A DNA stretch of 64,000 nucleotides from Acidobacteriaceae bacterium (GTDB taxonomy: Bacteria > Acidobacteriota > Terriglobia > Terriglobales > Acidobacteriaceae). Every line of letters begins with the position of its first letter. The first letter of the stretch is position 1. The position numbers were made by a program, and so were the translations under genes. The notes beneath the pieces were generated by a model. It did no database searches. It was not told the origin of the DNA and saw only the letters and a program-made list of their open reading frames with translations. This document shows, in pieces, positions 19,240 to 25,964 of the stretch. The stretch is taken from assembly GCA_003134655.1 (NCBI GenBank), contig PLBY01000107.1, positions 62,001 through 126,000 of the forward strand, given 5' to 3'.

Positions 19240-20414
19240 TACGAACCGCTCCCTTGGGTCGTGTTCGATCCGGCACTCTGTTTCGTGACATCCACATCCA
19301 CTGCGGCAGAGAGATCGGGCATCAACTTAGGATCATTTCCCGTGATGGACACAACCACTACGAACGATCGCAGCTTGCTGGAAAAATCCCCTCCTTCCCC
19401 GATAGGCGCCAGTTGTTCCAGCTTGGCGGGGAACACCAGATCCGGGTAAGCATCCAGCCGGACTTTCGCCGTCTGCCCAACCTGCAGGCTGGGGAAATCT
19501 TGCTGGTTGGCCATTACCCGCACCTGCATCGCCGCAGGATTCACCACCTGCATAAACGGCACGCCCGGACGTATCTGGTCGCCCTCCTGCACCTCGCCCA
19601 TGGTGCCTTGTTTCCAGATCGTGTTCAGCACGACGACCCCATCAAGCGGAGAGCGAATCTGCATCAGGTCCGCGTTCGCGCGCGCGTGCAGCATGGTCTG
19701 CTGCGTGCGATCGCGTTGAATTTCCAGAATGCGAATTGCCGCCTGCGCCGCCTTGCGTTTCAGGTCGAACGTCTCCCGTAGCTGGTCGTAAGTCGCCTTG
19801 GCTTCGTCGAGATTCTCCTGATTCTTTTCCGCATCGATGCGCGACACAATCTCCGTTTTCTGCATTTCGAATTCTGTCTTGCGGAGATTGTCTTCAGCCG
19901 TCTTCAACTCGGTTTCATCTTTGGCCCGTGCCGAATTCTCCTTCGCCTGCTCCCCTAGCACCTGATCGACGAGCTTGGCGTAGTCGGCCTGCTTATCGAC
20001 GAAATCGCGCATCTGCGCCTGCCGGTCAAACTCCACCAGCAGATCGCCCTGCTTGACGCGCGTACCCGCAGCGGTGAGGTGGATGATCGTAAGTGTCGGC
20101 ACCGATTGCCCCGCCAGCAGGGGCGCGAGGATGGCACGCGCCTGCACCGCTTCCGTGATTCCCTTGAGCCGGAGGACTTGACCTGGAGCAATTAGGGTCG
20201 ATTGCACCGACTGGTTGCCCGGTCCAGTAGAGCGAGTACGGGTTACCAGAGCAAGAATGATGGGCAGCAGAACCACAATGGCGACGCCGATCCCGATCAA
20301 CCAGCCGCGCAACTTTCGCGGGCGCGATTCGTCGTCCCTGGGTTGTTCCGGTCGTGTTCCCGGATCGATTGGAGACTCAGGTTCGGGAATTACTTCCGCA
20401 GGAGCTGAGTGCAT
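19239..20414 (-). CDS. HlyD/MFP-family periplasmic adaptor (first of three)
   Basis: This is a 391-residue adaptor and the first gene of the efflux run. It has a Pro/Glu-rich cytoplasmic N-terminus (~residues 1-33), a membrane anchor (GWLIGIGVAIVVLLPIILALV), lipoyl halves (RVKQGDLLVEFDRQAQ and MQIRSPLDGVVVLN), a helical hairpin and a barrel (VNPAAMQVRVMANQQDF). It ends with a short Ser/Thr/Gly tail. It overlaps the next gene by one base. The operon promoter must lie upstream of 20414, but I cannot place one with confidence. Confidence 0.86.
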   Translation of the reverse strand: MHSAPAEVIPEPESPIDPGTRPEQPRDDESRPRKLRGWLIGIGVAIVVLLPIILALVTRTRSTGPGNQSVQSTLIAPGQVLRLKGITEAVQARAILAPLLAGQSVPTLTIIHLTAAGTRVKQGDLLVEFDRQAQMRDFVDKQADYAKLVDQVLGEQAKENSARAKDETELKTAEDNLRKTEFEMQKTEIVSRIDAEKNQENLDEAKATYDQLRETFDLKRKAAQAAIRILEIQRDRTQQTMLHARANADLMQIRSPLDGVVVLNTIWKQGTMGEVQEGDQIRPGVPFMQVVNPAAMQVRVMANQQDFPSLQVGQTAKVRLDAYPDLVFPAKLEQLAPIGEGGDFSSKLRSFVVVVSITGNDPKLMPDLSAAVDVDVTKQSAGSNTTQGSGS

Positions 20415-20805
20415 GAGTGGAGTTCTCCCGCCGTAGGAATCTGGTTACCCGTAAAAGTTGCCCGCGTCCACCGACGTTACTAAGTTATCTGACCGAGGGT
20501 ATGTTTCCAAGCTCTATTAGATCGCTGCGATAGAGCTGTCTTGCGAGTCGCGATTCGATTTTTCTTCACGGAGGGAAATGACAATCACAACGCAGACGAT
20601 GCTACTCGTCGTTTCCGGAAAACTTGCGCCTCGACACCGACTCATACCGCTCAACCAGCAGCCGCGCAGGACAGGGACTGGCATCTCCTCCGGCGCCCCC
20701 GAAAGCACCGGGAAACACGCGCGACAACGCGACGGCTTTACAGCCGACCTGGCACTACAACCCGCGAGGCCACCACGAAACGCGCCGTGACCCCGCCAAT
20801 GACGC
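20415..20805. other. Gap with no supported gene
   Basis: About 390 bases lie between the first adaptor gene and the small membrane protein. Plus-strand ORFs here (20541, 20578, 20624) overlap each other in different frames and have Arg/Pro/Thr-rich, low-complexity translations, although the ATG at 20578 does follow a GGAGGG. I treat them as non-coding. The minus-strand promoter of the efflux operon is expected here. No convincing -35/-10 pair was found. Confidence 0.5.
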
Positions 20806-21075
20806 TTACTGCACTTCGTTCAGCTTTTGGTAGATCAACATCGCAACCAGCACCAGCAGAAAGACTCCCGACCCGATGCTGAAAACCCGGACCGGCAGCA
20901 CGAGCCGGTTGACCTTGGTCAATAGTTCCGTCTGCTCTTCCTGCATGTGGGAATTGTGGTCATCCAGAAACAGCTGGTCATCCTCGTGCATGGTGAGTGT
21001 GCTCTTGTAAATCAGGAGGATGATCAGACCAACGGCGAACACTCCGAACACAACCGTCACGACAGTCAGCGTCAT
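20806..21075 (-). CDS. Small two-helix membrane protein, hypothetical
   Basis: This is an 89-residue protein with two hydrophobic helices (TVVFGVFAVGLIILLIY and VFSIGSGVFLLVLVAMLIY). They flank a short acidic/glutamine-rich linker (HEDDQLFLDDHNSHMQEEQ) likely to lie outside the bilayer core or form a short coil. The start at 21075 is chosen over 21120 because GAGG lies just upstream and the first helix then begins at once. It is not recognised as a named family. It is upstream of the efflux operon on the same strand but separated by ~390 bases. Confidence 0.6.
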   Translation of the reverse strand: MTLTVVTVVFGVFAVGLIILLIYKSTLTMHEDDQLFLDDHNSHMQEEQTELLTKVNRLVLPVRVFSIGSGVFLLVLVAMLIYQKLNEVQ

Positions 21076-21325
21076 AAGCCACCTCGGCGGATTCCAAAAC
21101 CAAGTGCAGCGGCTTTCCACTGAGGGAAGCAGGGTGCGCAGAACCCCGCGTCCCGTCCCGGGGGAAGGCCTTAATGCGAATGATTATAGACCTGTTGGCA
21201 AGCCCTGGCTGTGAATTAATCCCTTTGTTCGGAGTCTGTTACGGCAACGGGAAGAATGCGACTTCCCATCCCCAGGGCGCATCCAACAGATAGGTGGTTT
21301 TCCAAGTCCGTTCCAACATGAACGC

Positions 21326-21353
21326 TTGTGTCAGAAACCACATTTGCTATAAT
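21326..21353 (+). promoter_or_regulatory. Housekeeping-type promoter for the Fe-S carrier gene
   Basis: A perfect TATAAT (21348-21353) is preceded by TTGTGT (21326-21331) with a 16-base spacer. The predicted transcript would begin about 20 bases before the AAGGAG ribosome site of the next gene. This is the clearest sigma-70-type promoter in the window. Confidence 0.6.
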
Positions 21354-21382
21354 CAAACAGCTTTAAAGCCAAGGAGATACGA

Positions 21383-21748
21383 ATGGCCACCACAACCGTC
21401 CCTGAAGTGACCAAGAAGGCTGCCCCTGTCACTCTAACCGCCAATGCTGTCACCAAGGTGAAAGAGATCATGGGCCAGCAGAACCCCGTTCCCGCCGGCT
21501 TGCGCATTGGAGTCGTGGGTGGCGGATGCTCCGGCTTCTCCTATTCCATGCAGTTCGAAAACGGCGCTGGAATGATGGACAAGACTTTCGAAATGGACGG
21601 CCTGAAGGTGTTCGTCGACGCGACCTCGGTCATGTATCTGAATGGCTGCATCGTCGACTACGTCGAGACCCTCGAAGGCGCGGGCTTCAAGTTCGAGAAC
21701 CCGAACGTGAAGAGCACCTGCGGCTGCGGCAGCTCGTTCAGCGTATAA
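21383..21748 (+). CDS. HesB/IscA/ErpA-type iron-sulfur cluster carrier
   Basis: This is a 121-residue A-type carrier that receives [Fe-S] clusters from a scaffold and hands them to apo-enzymes. The three ligand cysteines are present: C49 in GGGCSGFSY, and C113/C115 in STCGCGSSF. The fold signatures GLRIGVVGGGCSG and FENPNVKSTCGCG are intact. The N-terminal extension of ~15 residues is Thr/Lys-rich. The start has a strong AAGGAG site seven bases upstream. It stands alone, flanked by a promoter and a strong terminator, so it is probably monocistronic; no other isc or suf gene is in the window. Confidence 0.9.
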   Translation: MATTTVPEVTKKAAPVTLTANAVTKVKEIMGQQNPVPAGLRIGVVGGGCSGFSYSMQFENGAGMMDKTFEMDGLKVFVDATSVMYLNGCIVDYVETLEGAGFKFENPNVKSTCGCGSSFSV

Positions 21749-21760
21749 CGTTCCACGTAG

Positions 21761-21802
21761 GGACGGACGCATTCGTCCGTCCGCCGTGGGCAGCACGGCA
21801 GG
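21761..21802. repeat. Intergenic double hairpin, copy 1
   Basis: Two adjacent hairpins: GGACGGACG-CATT-CGTCCGTCC and GCCGTG-GGCAG-CACGGC. The layout and the second hairpin (GCCGTG...GCAGCACGGC) match the copy at 21891, and the first hairpin has the same stem length with compensating base changes. It looks like a REP-type dispersed element. Confidence 0.6.
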
Positions 21803-21810
21803 TTCGTCAG

Positions 21811-21853
21811 AAATCAAAACGGCCTCATCGCAGAGATGAGGCCGTTTTGATTT
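21811..21853. terminator. Strong bidirectional terminator
   Basis: A perfect 19-bp inverted repeat (AAATCAAAACGGCCTCATC / GATGAGGCCGTTTTGATTT) with the five-base loop GCAGA. It has A-rich and T-rich outer arms, so it can act as an intrinsic terminator in both directions. It serves the Fe-S carrier gene from the left; from the right, the pseudopilin end of the pilus operon reads into it. Confidence 0.85.
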
Positions 21854-21890
21854 TGCAGTCGTGCATGAATGATGTGGAGATAGGGTCATT

Positions 21891-21933
21891 GGGGACAGCC
21901 GCCTTCGGCTGTCCGCCGTGCGCAGCACGGCGA
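21891..21933. repeat. Intergenic double hairpin, copy 2
   Basis: GGACAGCCG-CCTT-CGGCTGTCC is followed directly by GCCGTGC-GCA-GCACGGC. It lies immediately downstream of the pseudopilin stop. The first hairpin is identical to that at 29040-29061, so this is a dispersed repeat rather than a local terminator. Confidence 0.65.
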
Positions 21934-21946
21934 GTCTCTTGGGCCC

Positions 21947-22954
21947 TTACTGTTGCTGCTGCTGCGGAGGATTGCTCGGCGGATTCGGTTGCCCAAATCC
22001 TCCATTTGCCGGCGAACTCGGACTGTTCCCCATCCCCGAAGGAGACGAGCCAAACCCGCTGCTATTGCCGAAGCCACCGCTAGGTTGCCCGTTGCTGCCG
22101 TTCTGCCCGTTGACGTTGGGCGCCTGGCCGAAGCCCTGCAGCATCGGTTGGTACGGAGTCGTGATCAGCCTTCCCTGCTGATCCTGCGCCGGATCGTAAA
22201 CAAAAACCCAATCTTTATATTTCTTCTTGTGATTGAACTCGCGGTAGGTCGAGTCCTTGATGGGACTGTTGCTGGCGACTCCGACGATGGGCCCACCGAT
22301 GATTTGTCCAGAGCCCAGTTGATTGCTTCCGGGAGTGCTGGCCCCGGCGGGCCCCGTCGGATTCGCTCCGGTTGCGTCCGGAGAAGTCTGCGATCCCGGC
22401 TGCGACGGATCCGTTCCAGCCTGCGGTGTACCGGCCGTCGGCTGATTCTGACCCGACGGCGAATTGGGGCTCGCGCCAAAAGAAGGGCTCGCGCCGAAGG
22501 CAGAAGGCTGACCTCCCGGGCCGCCATTCAATCCGCCCGCGTTTGCGCCGACGGGATTCGCCCCGGGAATCGTTCCGCCGCCGAATCCGCTCATCGACAT
22601 CTGGACTTCGCCGAAGTGCAGCAGTTTGAAATCCGCGCACTTGCCGCTCCTGCAGTTCAGCGGATCCTTGTAGCGTTTGCGCAGAAACCGCATGTTGTTG
22701 GCACTTTCGAGATCTTCAATCTTCGTCGGATAGCGCCCGAACTTCTTGTAGTACGCGCGGATCGCCCGCGAATACTGCACCCCGCGATGAATCATCTCCT
22801 CTTCGCGGTCGCGCTTGATTTCGAAGGTGATGGATGGAACGATCACTCCCGCGAAGATGACCATCAACGCCATCGCCAGCAGCAGCGTCAGCATGATGTA
22901 GCCGTTTTCGTTTCGCTGGGCAGGATTTCGTCGAATTTGCGAGTTCAACTTCAT
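21947..22954 (-). CDS. Type II secretion / type IV pilus pseudopilin with Gly/Pro/Gln-rich tail
   Basis: This is a 335-residue prepilin-like protein. A basic leader (KLNSQIRRNPAQRNENG) precedes a hydrophobic helix (YIMLTLLLAMALMVIFAGVIV). Leader-peptidase cleavage is expected after the Gly. The usual Glu at mature position 5 is replaced by Thr, as in some minor tip pseudopilins. The next ~70 residues (HRGVQYSRAIRAYYKKFGRYPTKIEDLE) resemble the GspG helix and loop. From residue ~125 onward the protein is low-complexity Gly/Pro/Ser/Asn/Gln sequence, apart from a short conserved block (REFNHKKKYKDWVFVYDP), and it ends in a run of glutamines. It is the last gene of the pilus operon. Confidence 0.8.
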   Translation of the reverse strand: MKLNSQIRRNPAQRNENGYIMLTLLLAMALMVIFAGVIVPSITFEIKRDREEEMIHRGVQYSRAIRAYYKKFGRYPTKIEDLESANNMRFLRKRYKDPLNCRSGKCADFKLLHFGEVQMSMSGFGGGTIPGANPVGANAGGLNGGPGGQPSAFGASPSFGASPNSPSGQNQPTAGTPQAGTDPSQPGSQTSPDATGANPTGPAGASTPGSNQLGSGQIIGGPIVGVASNSPIKDSTYREFNHKKKYKDWVFVYDPAQDQQGRLITTPYQPMLQGFGQAPNVNGQNGSNGQPSGGFGNSSGFGSSPSGMGNSPSSPANGGFGQPNPPSNPPQQQQQ

Positions 22955-22963
22955 AAGAGCACA

Positions 22964-23046
22964 GGTTTCAAAGTTTCAGGGTTTCAAGGTTTCGAAGTCG
23001 ACTTAGCTGATGGTTTGACCTTGAAACATTGAAACCTTGAAACTTT
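22964..23046. repeat. GTTTCAAGG-type imperfect palindrome, copy 1
   Basis: The left arm is built from tandem GTTTCAA(A/G)G units (22964-22997) and the right arm from their complement CCTTGAAAC (23016-23046), around a ~18-base spacer. It fills the gap between the PilP/GspC-like gene and the pseudopilin and overlaps the former's stop codon. The same architecture recurs at 25868-25955. Confidence 0.7.
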
Positions 23047-23656
23047 ACCCCTGCGTGAGCGGAATATTCTGCGGCGGGCCGCTATACACCATGTCCTGAA
23101 TGGAAACCGAGGTCGGGGTGATGTGAATTACTTTATACCGCCGGTTCACGATTTCACCTTCGCCCGCCACCCATACATCCTCGCCCGATGCTGACTTGAG
23201 GAATATCTTCTTTGGCTCCCCGGGCCTGCTTGCAAAGCCATAAAACTTCAGCGGAATCGGCGGCGGCGGAGGAGGATCAGGCGTGCGGTACTTGGCCCCC
23301 TCGGCTTTCTGCGCGTCGGTCACCCCGGGTGCGCCCGGCTTGGGAATGACCACATCTTCCGCCTGCGACACAAAAATATTTCTTCCGCGGCCTTCATACA
23401 CTGTCTGCTCGGTCGAGGCCAGCAAGTCCAGTCGCAGCGTCGGATCCAGATTCTCCACCCGCGGTTTCTTCCCTGGCTTTCCTCCAGGACGCGTCGTGAC
23501 ACGTGGAGCTACCGGAGCGGCCGCCTGCGCGCTCGATGCCGGCGTCGACGAATCGGACAGCATCGGGATGATCTCGTACGCCATCGCCAGAACTGCGATG
23601 ACGCCAAGCACCGCCGCCCACATCGTCTGTTTCTTATTTTCGAATCCCAGTTGCAC
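23045..23656 (-). CDS. PilP/GspC-like pilus assembly protein
   Basis: This is a 203-residue protein with a short cytoplasmic start, one membrane helix (MWAAVLGVIAVLAMAYEIIPML), a Pro/Ala/Lys-rich linker and a C-terminal beta domain (PLKFYGFASRPGEPKKIFL, VAGEGEIVNRRYKVIHITPTSVSI). The domain resembles the homology region of GspC and PilP, which connects the inner-membrane platform to the secretin. It starts directly after the pilO stop. The assignment rests on position after pilMNO and on this domain pattern; primary similarity is weak. Confidence 0.6.
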   Translation of the reverse strand: MQLGFENKKQTMWAAVLGVIAVLAMAYEIIPMLSDSSTPASSAQAAAPVAPRVTTRPGGKPGKKPRVENLDPTLRLDLLASTEQTVYEGRGRNIFVSQAEDVVIPKPGAPGVTDAQKAEGAKYRTPDPPPPPPIPLKFYGFASRPGEPKKIFLKSASGEDVWVAGEGEIVNRRYKVIHITPTSVSIQDMVYSGPPQNIPLTQG

Positions 23657-24196
23657 TTACGATCCTGCCTTCAAATACGTTTCCAACTTCATGCTCAACT
23701 TGACCGGGCCCTGCTGCTGGCCGCCCAGGGTCACGCCGTCAATAATGAAAAACATCTCGTCCCGTTCCAGCGCGTTGATGAACTTTGCCAAAGAAGTGTA
23801 GCTGCCCGCGAAGTCCGCTTCGATTTCCACCGGCTGCAGTCCGCCGATTTCCGCGTCGTGCACCTTGTATTTTTCCTGATCCAGCACCACGCCATTGGCC
23901 GCGCAGAGTTTGCCCAGTTGCGTGGGGATCTGCGATTGCTGGGAAGGGAAGCGCTTCTTGTAAAAGTCCGTGATCTGGTGGCCGGCGAGTACAACCTTCT
24001 GCGGAAGATCCTTCAGCGGCGCCACCTGGCGCGTCTTCGTAATCAATTCCGTCTGCAGCGTGTTCAATTCCTGGCGGCGCGTTTCGGGCGAGCCCACTAG
24101 CGGCGAAAAATAAACGATTGCGGCCAGCAGATCCACTCCCGCCATGATGGCGATTGCCGTCTTCAGGTTCTTCCGGGTTCTCCGTAGGTCTGGCAT
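23657..24196 (-). CDS. pilO: Type IV pilus assembly protein PilO
   Basis: This is a 179-residue inner-membrane protein. One helix (LKTAIAIMAGVDLLAAIVYF) is followed by a coiled coil (RRQELNTLQTELITKTRQVAPL) and a ferredoxin-like C-terminal domain (PVEIEADFAGSYTSLAKFINALER, then FFIIDGVTL). This is the standard PilO layout. It pairs with PilN in the periplasm to align the pilus motor with the secretin. It abuts pilN and the PilP-like gene with no spacer. Confidence 0.8.
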   Translation of the reverse strand: MPDLRRTRKNLKTAIAIMAGVDLLAAIVYFSPLVGSPETRRQELNTLQTELITKTRQVAPLKDLPQKVVLAGHQITDFYKKRFPSQQSQIPTQLGKLCAANGVVLDQEKYKVHDAEIGGLQPVEIEADFAGSYTSLAKFINALERDEMFFIIDGVTLGGQQQGPVKLSMKLETYLKAGS

Positions 24197-24880
24197 CTAG
24201 TGCTTACTTCCTGTCGGCGCTAAGCTCTTCGGCCTGACTCCGGCTTTCGGTGTTACTTCTGTCTTCGATTTTGTATTCGTCTTGGGTGCCGCAGGGGCAG
24301 CAGAGAGGACGATCGGTTCCGGAATGTAAATCGCAACAATGTCGAAGCGTTCGGTGTCGCCAGTCTGTGACTGTTCGGCGTGTCCGGCTTCGACCCGGGT
24401 TTGCGCGAAGCGCCTCGAATCCTCCATGCGGCGCGCCAGTTCCAGGGCCCGATCCCGCGAATCGCCCGCCACCGTCATCTTCAGCCCGAGTTGGTTGTCC
24501 TCATCCAGTTGCGGGCTGATCGACTCCAGGTGCACGTGCGGCGGCATCACCTTTTCGAGATTTTCCAGCACCCGAGTCCACGAAAAGGCTTTGCGCTCAA
24601 TCAGTTGGTTCAAAAACTGTGATTCGTCGCGGGTGGTGCGGTTCTCCGGCAGGTTCAGGATCCTCTCCGCTTCGGCCCGGATCCGGTCGCGGTCGGCAAT
24701 CATCGCTTTCTTCTCAGCGATCGCAGCGCGGTCGCGACGTGCATTGACCCATCCCGTGACGTCGAGCGCTAACAGCACCAGCGTGAGCAGCGCCACCGCG
24801 CCCACGGCGGTGCCCCAGCGCATCCAGAACTGCCGCGAATCTTCGTACGGCTGGCTCGCGAGATTGATATCTAAACGCAT
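24197..24880 (-). CDS. pilN: Type IV pilus assembly protein PilN
   Basis: This is a 227-residue protein. The cytoplasmic tail begins MRLDINLASQPYED, close to the INL motif by which PilN docks on PilM. A transmembrane helix (AVGAVALLTLVLLALDVTGWV), a coiled-coil segment and a periplasmic ferredoxin-like domain (VHLESISPQLDEDNQLGLKMTV) follow. The last ~40 residues are a Pro/Lys/Thr tail longer than usual. It starts four bases after pilM and runs straight into pilO. Confidence 0.82.
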   Translation of the reverse strand: MRLDINLASQPYEDSRQFWMRWGTAVGAVALLTLVLLALDVTGWVNARRDRAAIAEKKAMIADRDRIRAEAERILNLPENRTTRDESQFLNQLIERKAFSWTRVLENLEKVMPPHVHLESISPQLDEDNQLGLKMTVAGDSRDRALELARRMEDSRRFAQTRVEAGHAEQSQTGDTERFDIVAIYIPEPIVLSAAPAAPKTNTKSKTEVTPKAGVRPKSLAPTGSKH

Positions 24881-24883
24881 AAA

Positions 24884-25780
24884 TTACGAGATTAACGCTC
24901 CGACCACTCCTGCCATTCTCCAGCGCGGCACGGAACCTCCCATGCTCGCTCCCAGTTGCGCCGAAGACACAAGTTCCTGCACCTCGGCTCCGGTCTGCGC
25001 GCGCAGTGCGGGGGCCGCGCCGCCCGCCTCCGGCAGTCCCGCAACAAAAATCTTCTCAATATTCAGGTGGTACGTGTCCTGGAAAAACACCACTGACGGA
25101 TATACTTCCTCCGCCAGTTGCTCTCCCGTGATCGTCACCCCCCGCGTATTTTCCAGCGTGCGGAACAGTTGCAACTGATCTTCATTCAGGATTGCAATGC
25201 TGGTCGTGTGCGCGTCCACCTTGATAACCAGCGTCGGCTTCTTCGCGTCGGCCGCACCAATCGCCGCCAGCGTAGAAGGCAGCACCACGCCCGGATTGAA
25301 TCCCGCTTCGCGGAACGCGGCCTCGTAATCGTCGATCACGCTGGCCATGGCCACGGCCGCCACCACCCGTACCTCACTGTTGACCTTCTGCGCGTGATAG
25401 GAAACTTTGGCTTTATCGACGTCAAACGGCAGCGACTTCTTCAACCGGAATCGCACCACGCCCAGCGCCTCATCGTGATCGGAGGGCAGAGTGTCGAACT
25501 CCACCAGCATCACGCGAACGGCCGCATCCGGCACGATCGCAATCACGTCTTTGGAGCGTTGTGCCACGCCGCCCAGCGCCGCTTCAATCCCTTCGCGCAC
25601 GGCGCCGCGCTGGCGCAGGTTGTTCTCCACCAGGTCGGGGATCACGCTGCCCGGCGCCAGTTCGCGCGCGGCCGATGCTTCCAGGCCGTTTCCGTGGTCG
25701 GAGAAGCGTCCGGCGAGCACGCGGTCCGCCGCGATTTCGCAGGCCAGTTTCGGCTTGGGTGTGTTGGAAGTTGAACTCAT
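24884..25780 (-). CDS. pilM: Type IV pilus assembly protein PilM (actin-like)
   Basis: This is a 298-residue cytoplasmic actin/FtsA-like ATPase-fold protein. The N-terminal fragment LACEIAADRVLAGRF and the central FRLKKSLPFDVDKAKVSYH block are characteristic of PilM, as is VKVDAHTTSIAILNEDQLQLFRTLENTRG with its phosphate-contacting loop. It sits under the inner membrane and recruits PilN. It is the first gene of the pilMNO block; a 184-base gap containing the GTTTCAAGG palindrome separates it from pilB. Confidence 0.82.
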   Translation of the reverse strand: MSSTSNTPKPKLACEIAADRVLAGRFSDHGNGLEASAARELAPGSVIPDLVENNLRQRGAVREGIEAALGGVAQRSKDVIAIVPDAAVRVMLVEFDTLPSDHDEALGVVRFRLKKSLPFDVDKAKVSYHAQKVNSEVRVVAAVAMASVIDDYEAAFREAGFNPGVVLPSTLAAIGAADAKKPTLVIKVDAHTTSIAILNEDQLQLFRTLENTRGVTITGEQLAEEVYPSVVFFQDTYHLNIEKIFVAGLPEAGGAAPALRAQTGAEVQELVSSAQLGASMGGSVPRWRMAGVVGALIS

Positions 25781-25867
25781 TTCCCGAGAATGCCCCTGGA
25801 GAAAACTCCTCTATAAATCAGAACCCGAATCATCCACAAATGCAATAGCTGAGAGGGCACCGGAGAA

Positions 25868-25955
25868 GGTTTCAAGGTTTCAGAGTTTCAGGGTTTCAAA
25901 GTTGCTGACTTGACCGGGATACCTTGAAACTCTGAGACCTTGAAACTTTGAAACC
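25868..25955. repeat. GTTTCAAGG-type imperfect palindrome, copy 2
   Basis: The left arm GGTTTCAAGGTTTCAGAGTT continues to ~25902. The right arm ACCTTGAAACTCTGAGACCT spans 25921-25955. The arms are ~35 bases with an ~18-base spacer. It lies directly downstream of the pilB stop. The RNA would form a long imperfect hairpin. Confidence 0.7.
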
Positions 25956-25964
25956 TGACCCTGC

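Noticed and set aside
20541-20882. Plus-strand ORFs (20541, 20578, 20624) in the gap upstream of the efflux operon
   Set aside because: They overlap in different frames, and their translations are low-complexity and Arg/Thr/Pro-rich. A GGAGGG before 20578 is the only positive sign.
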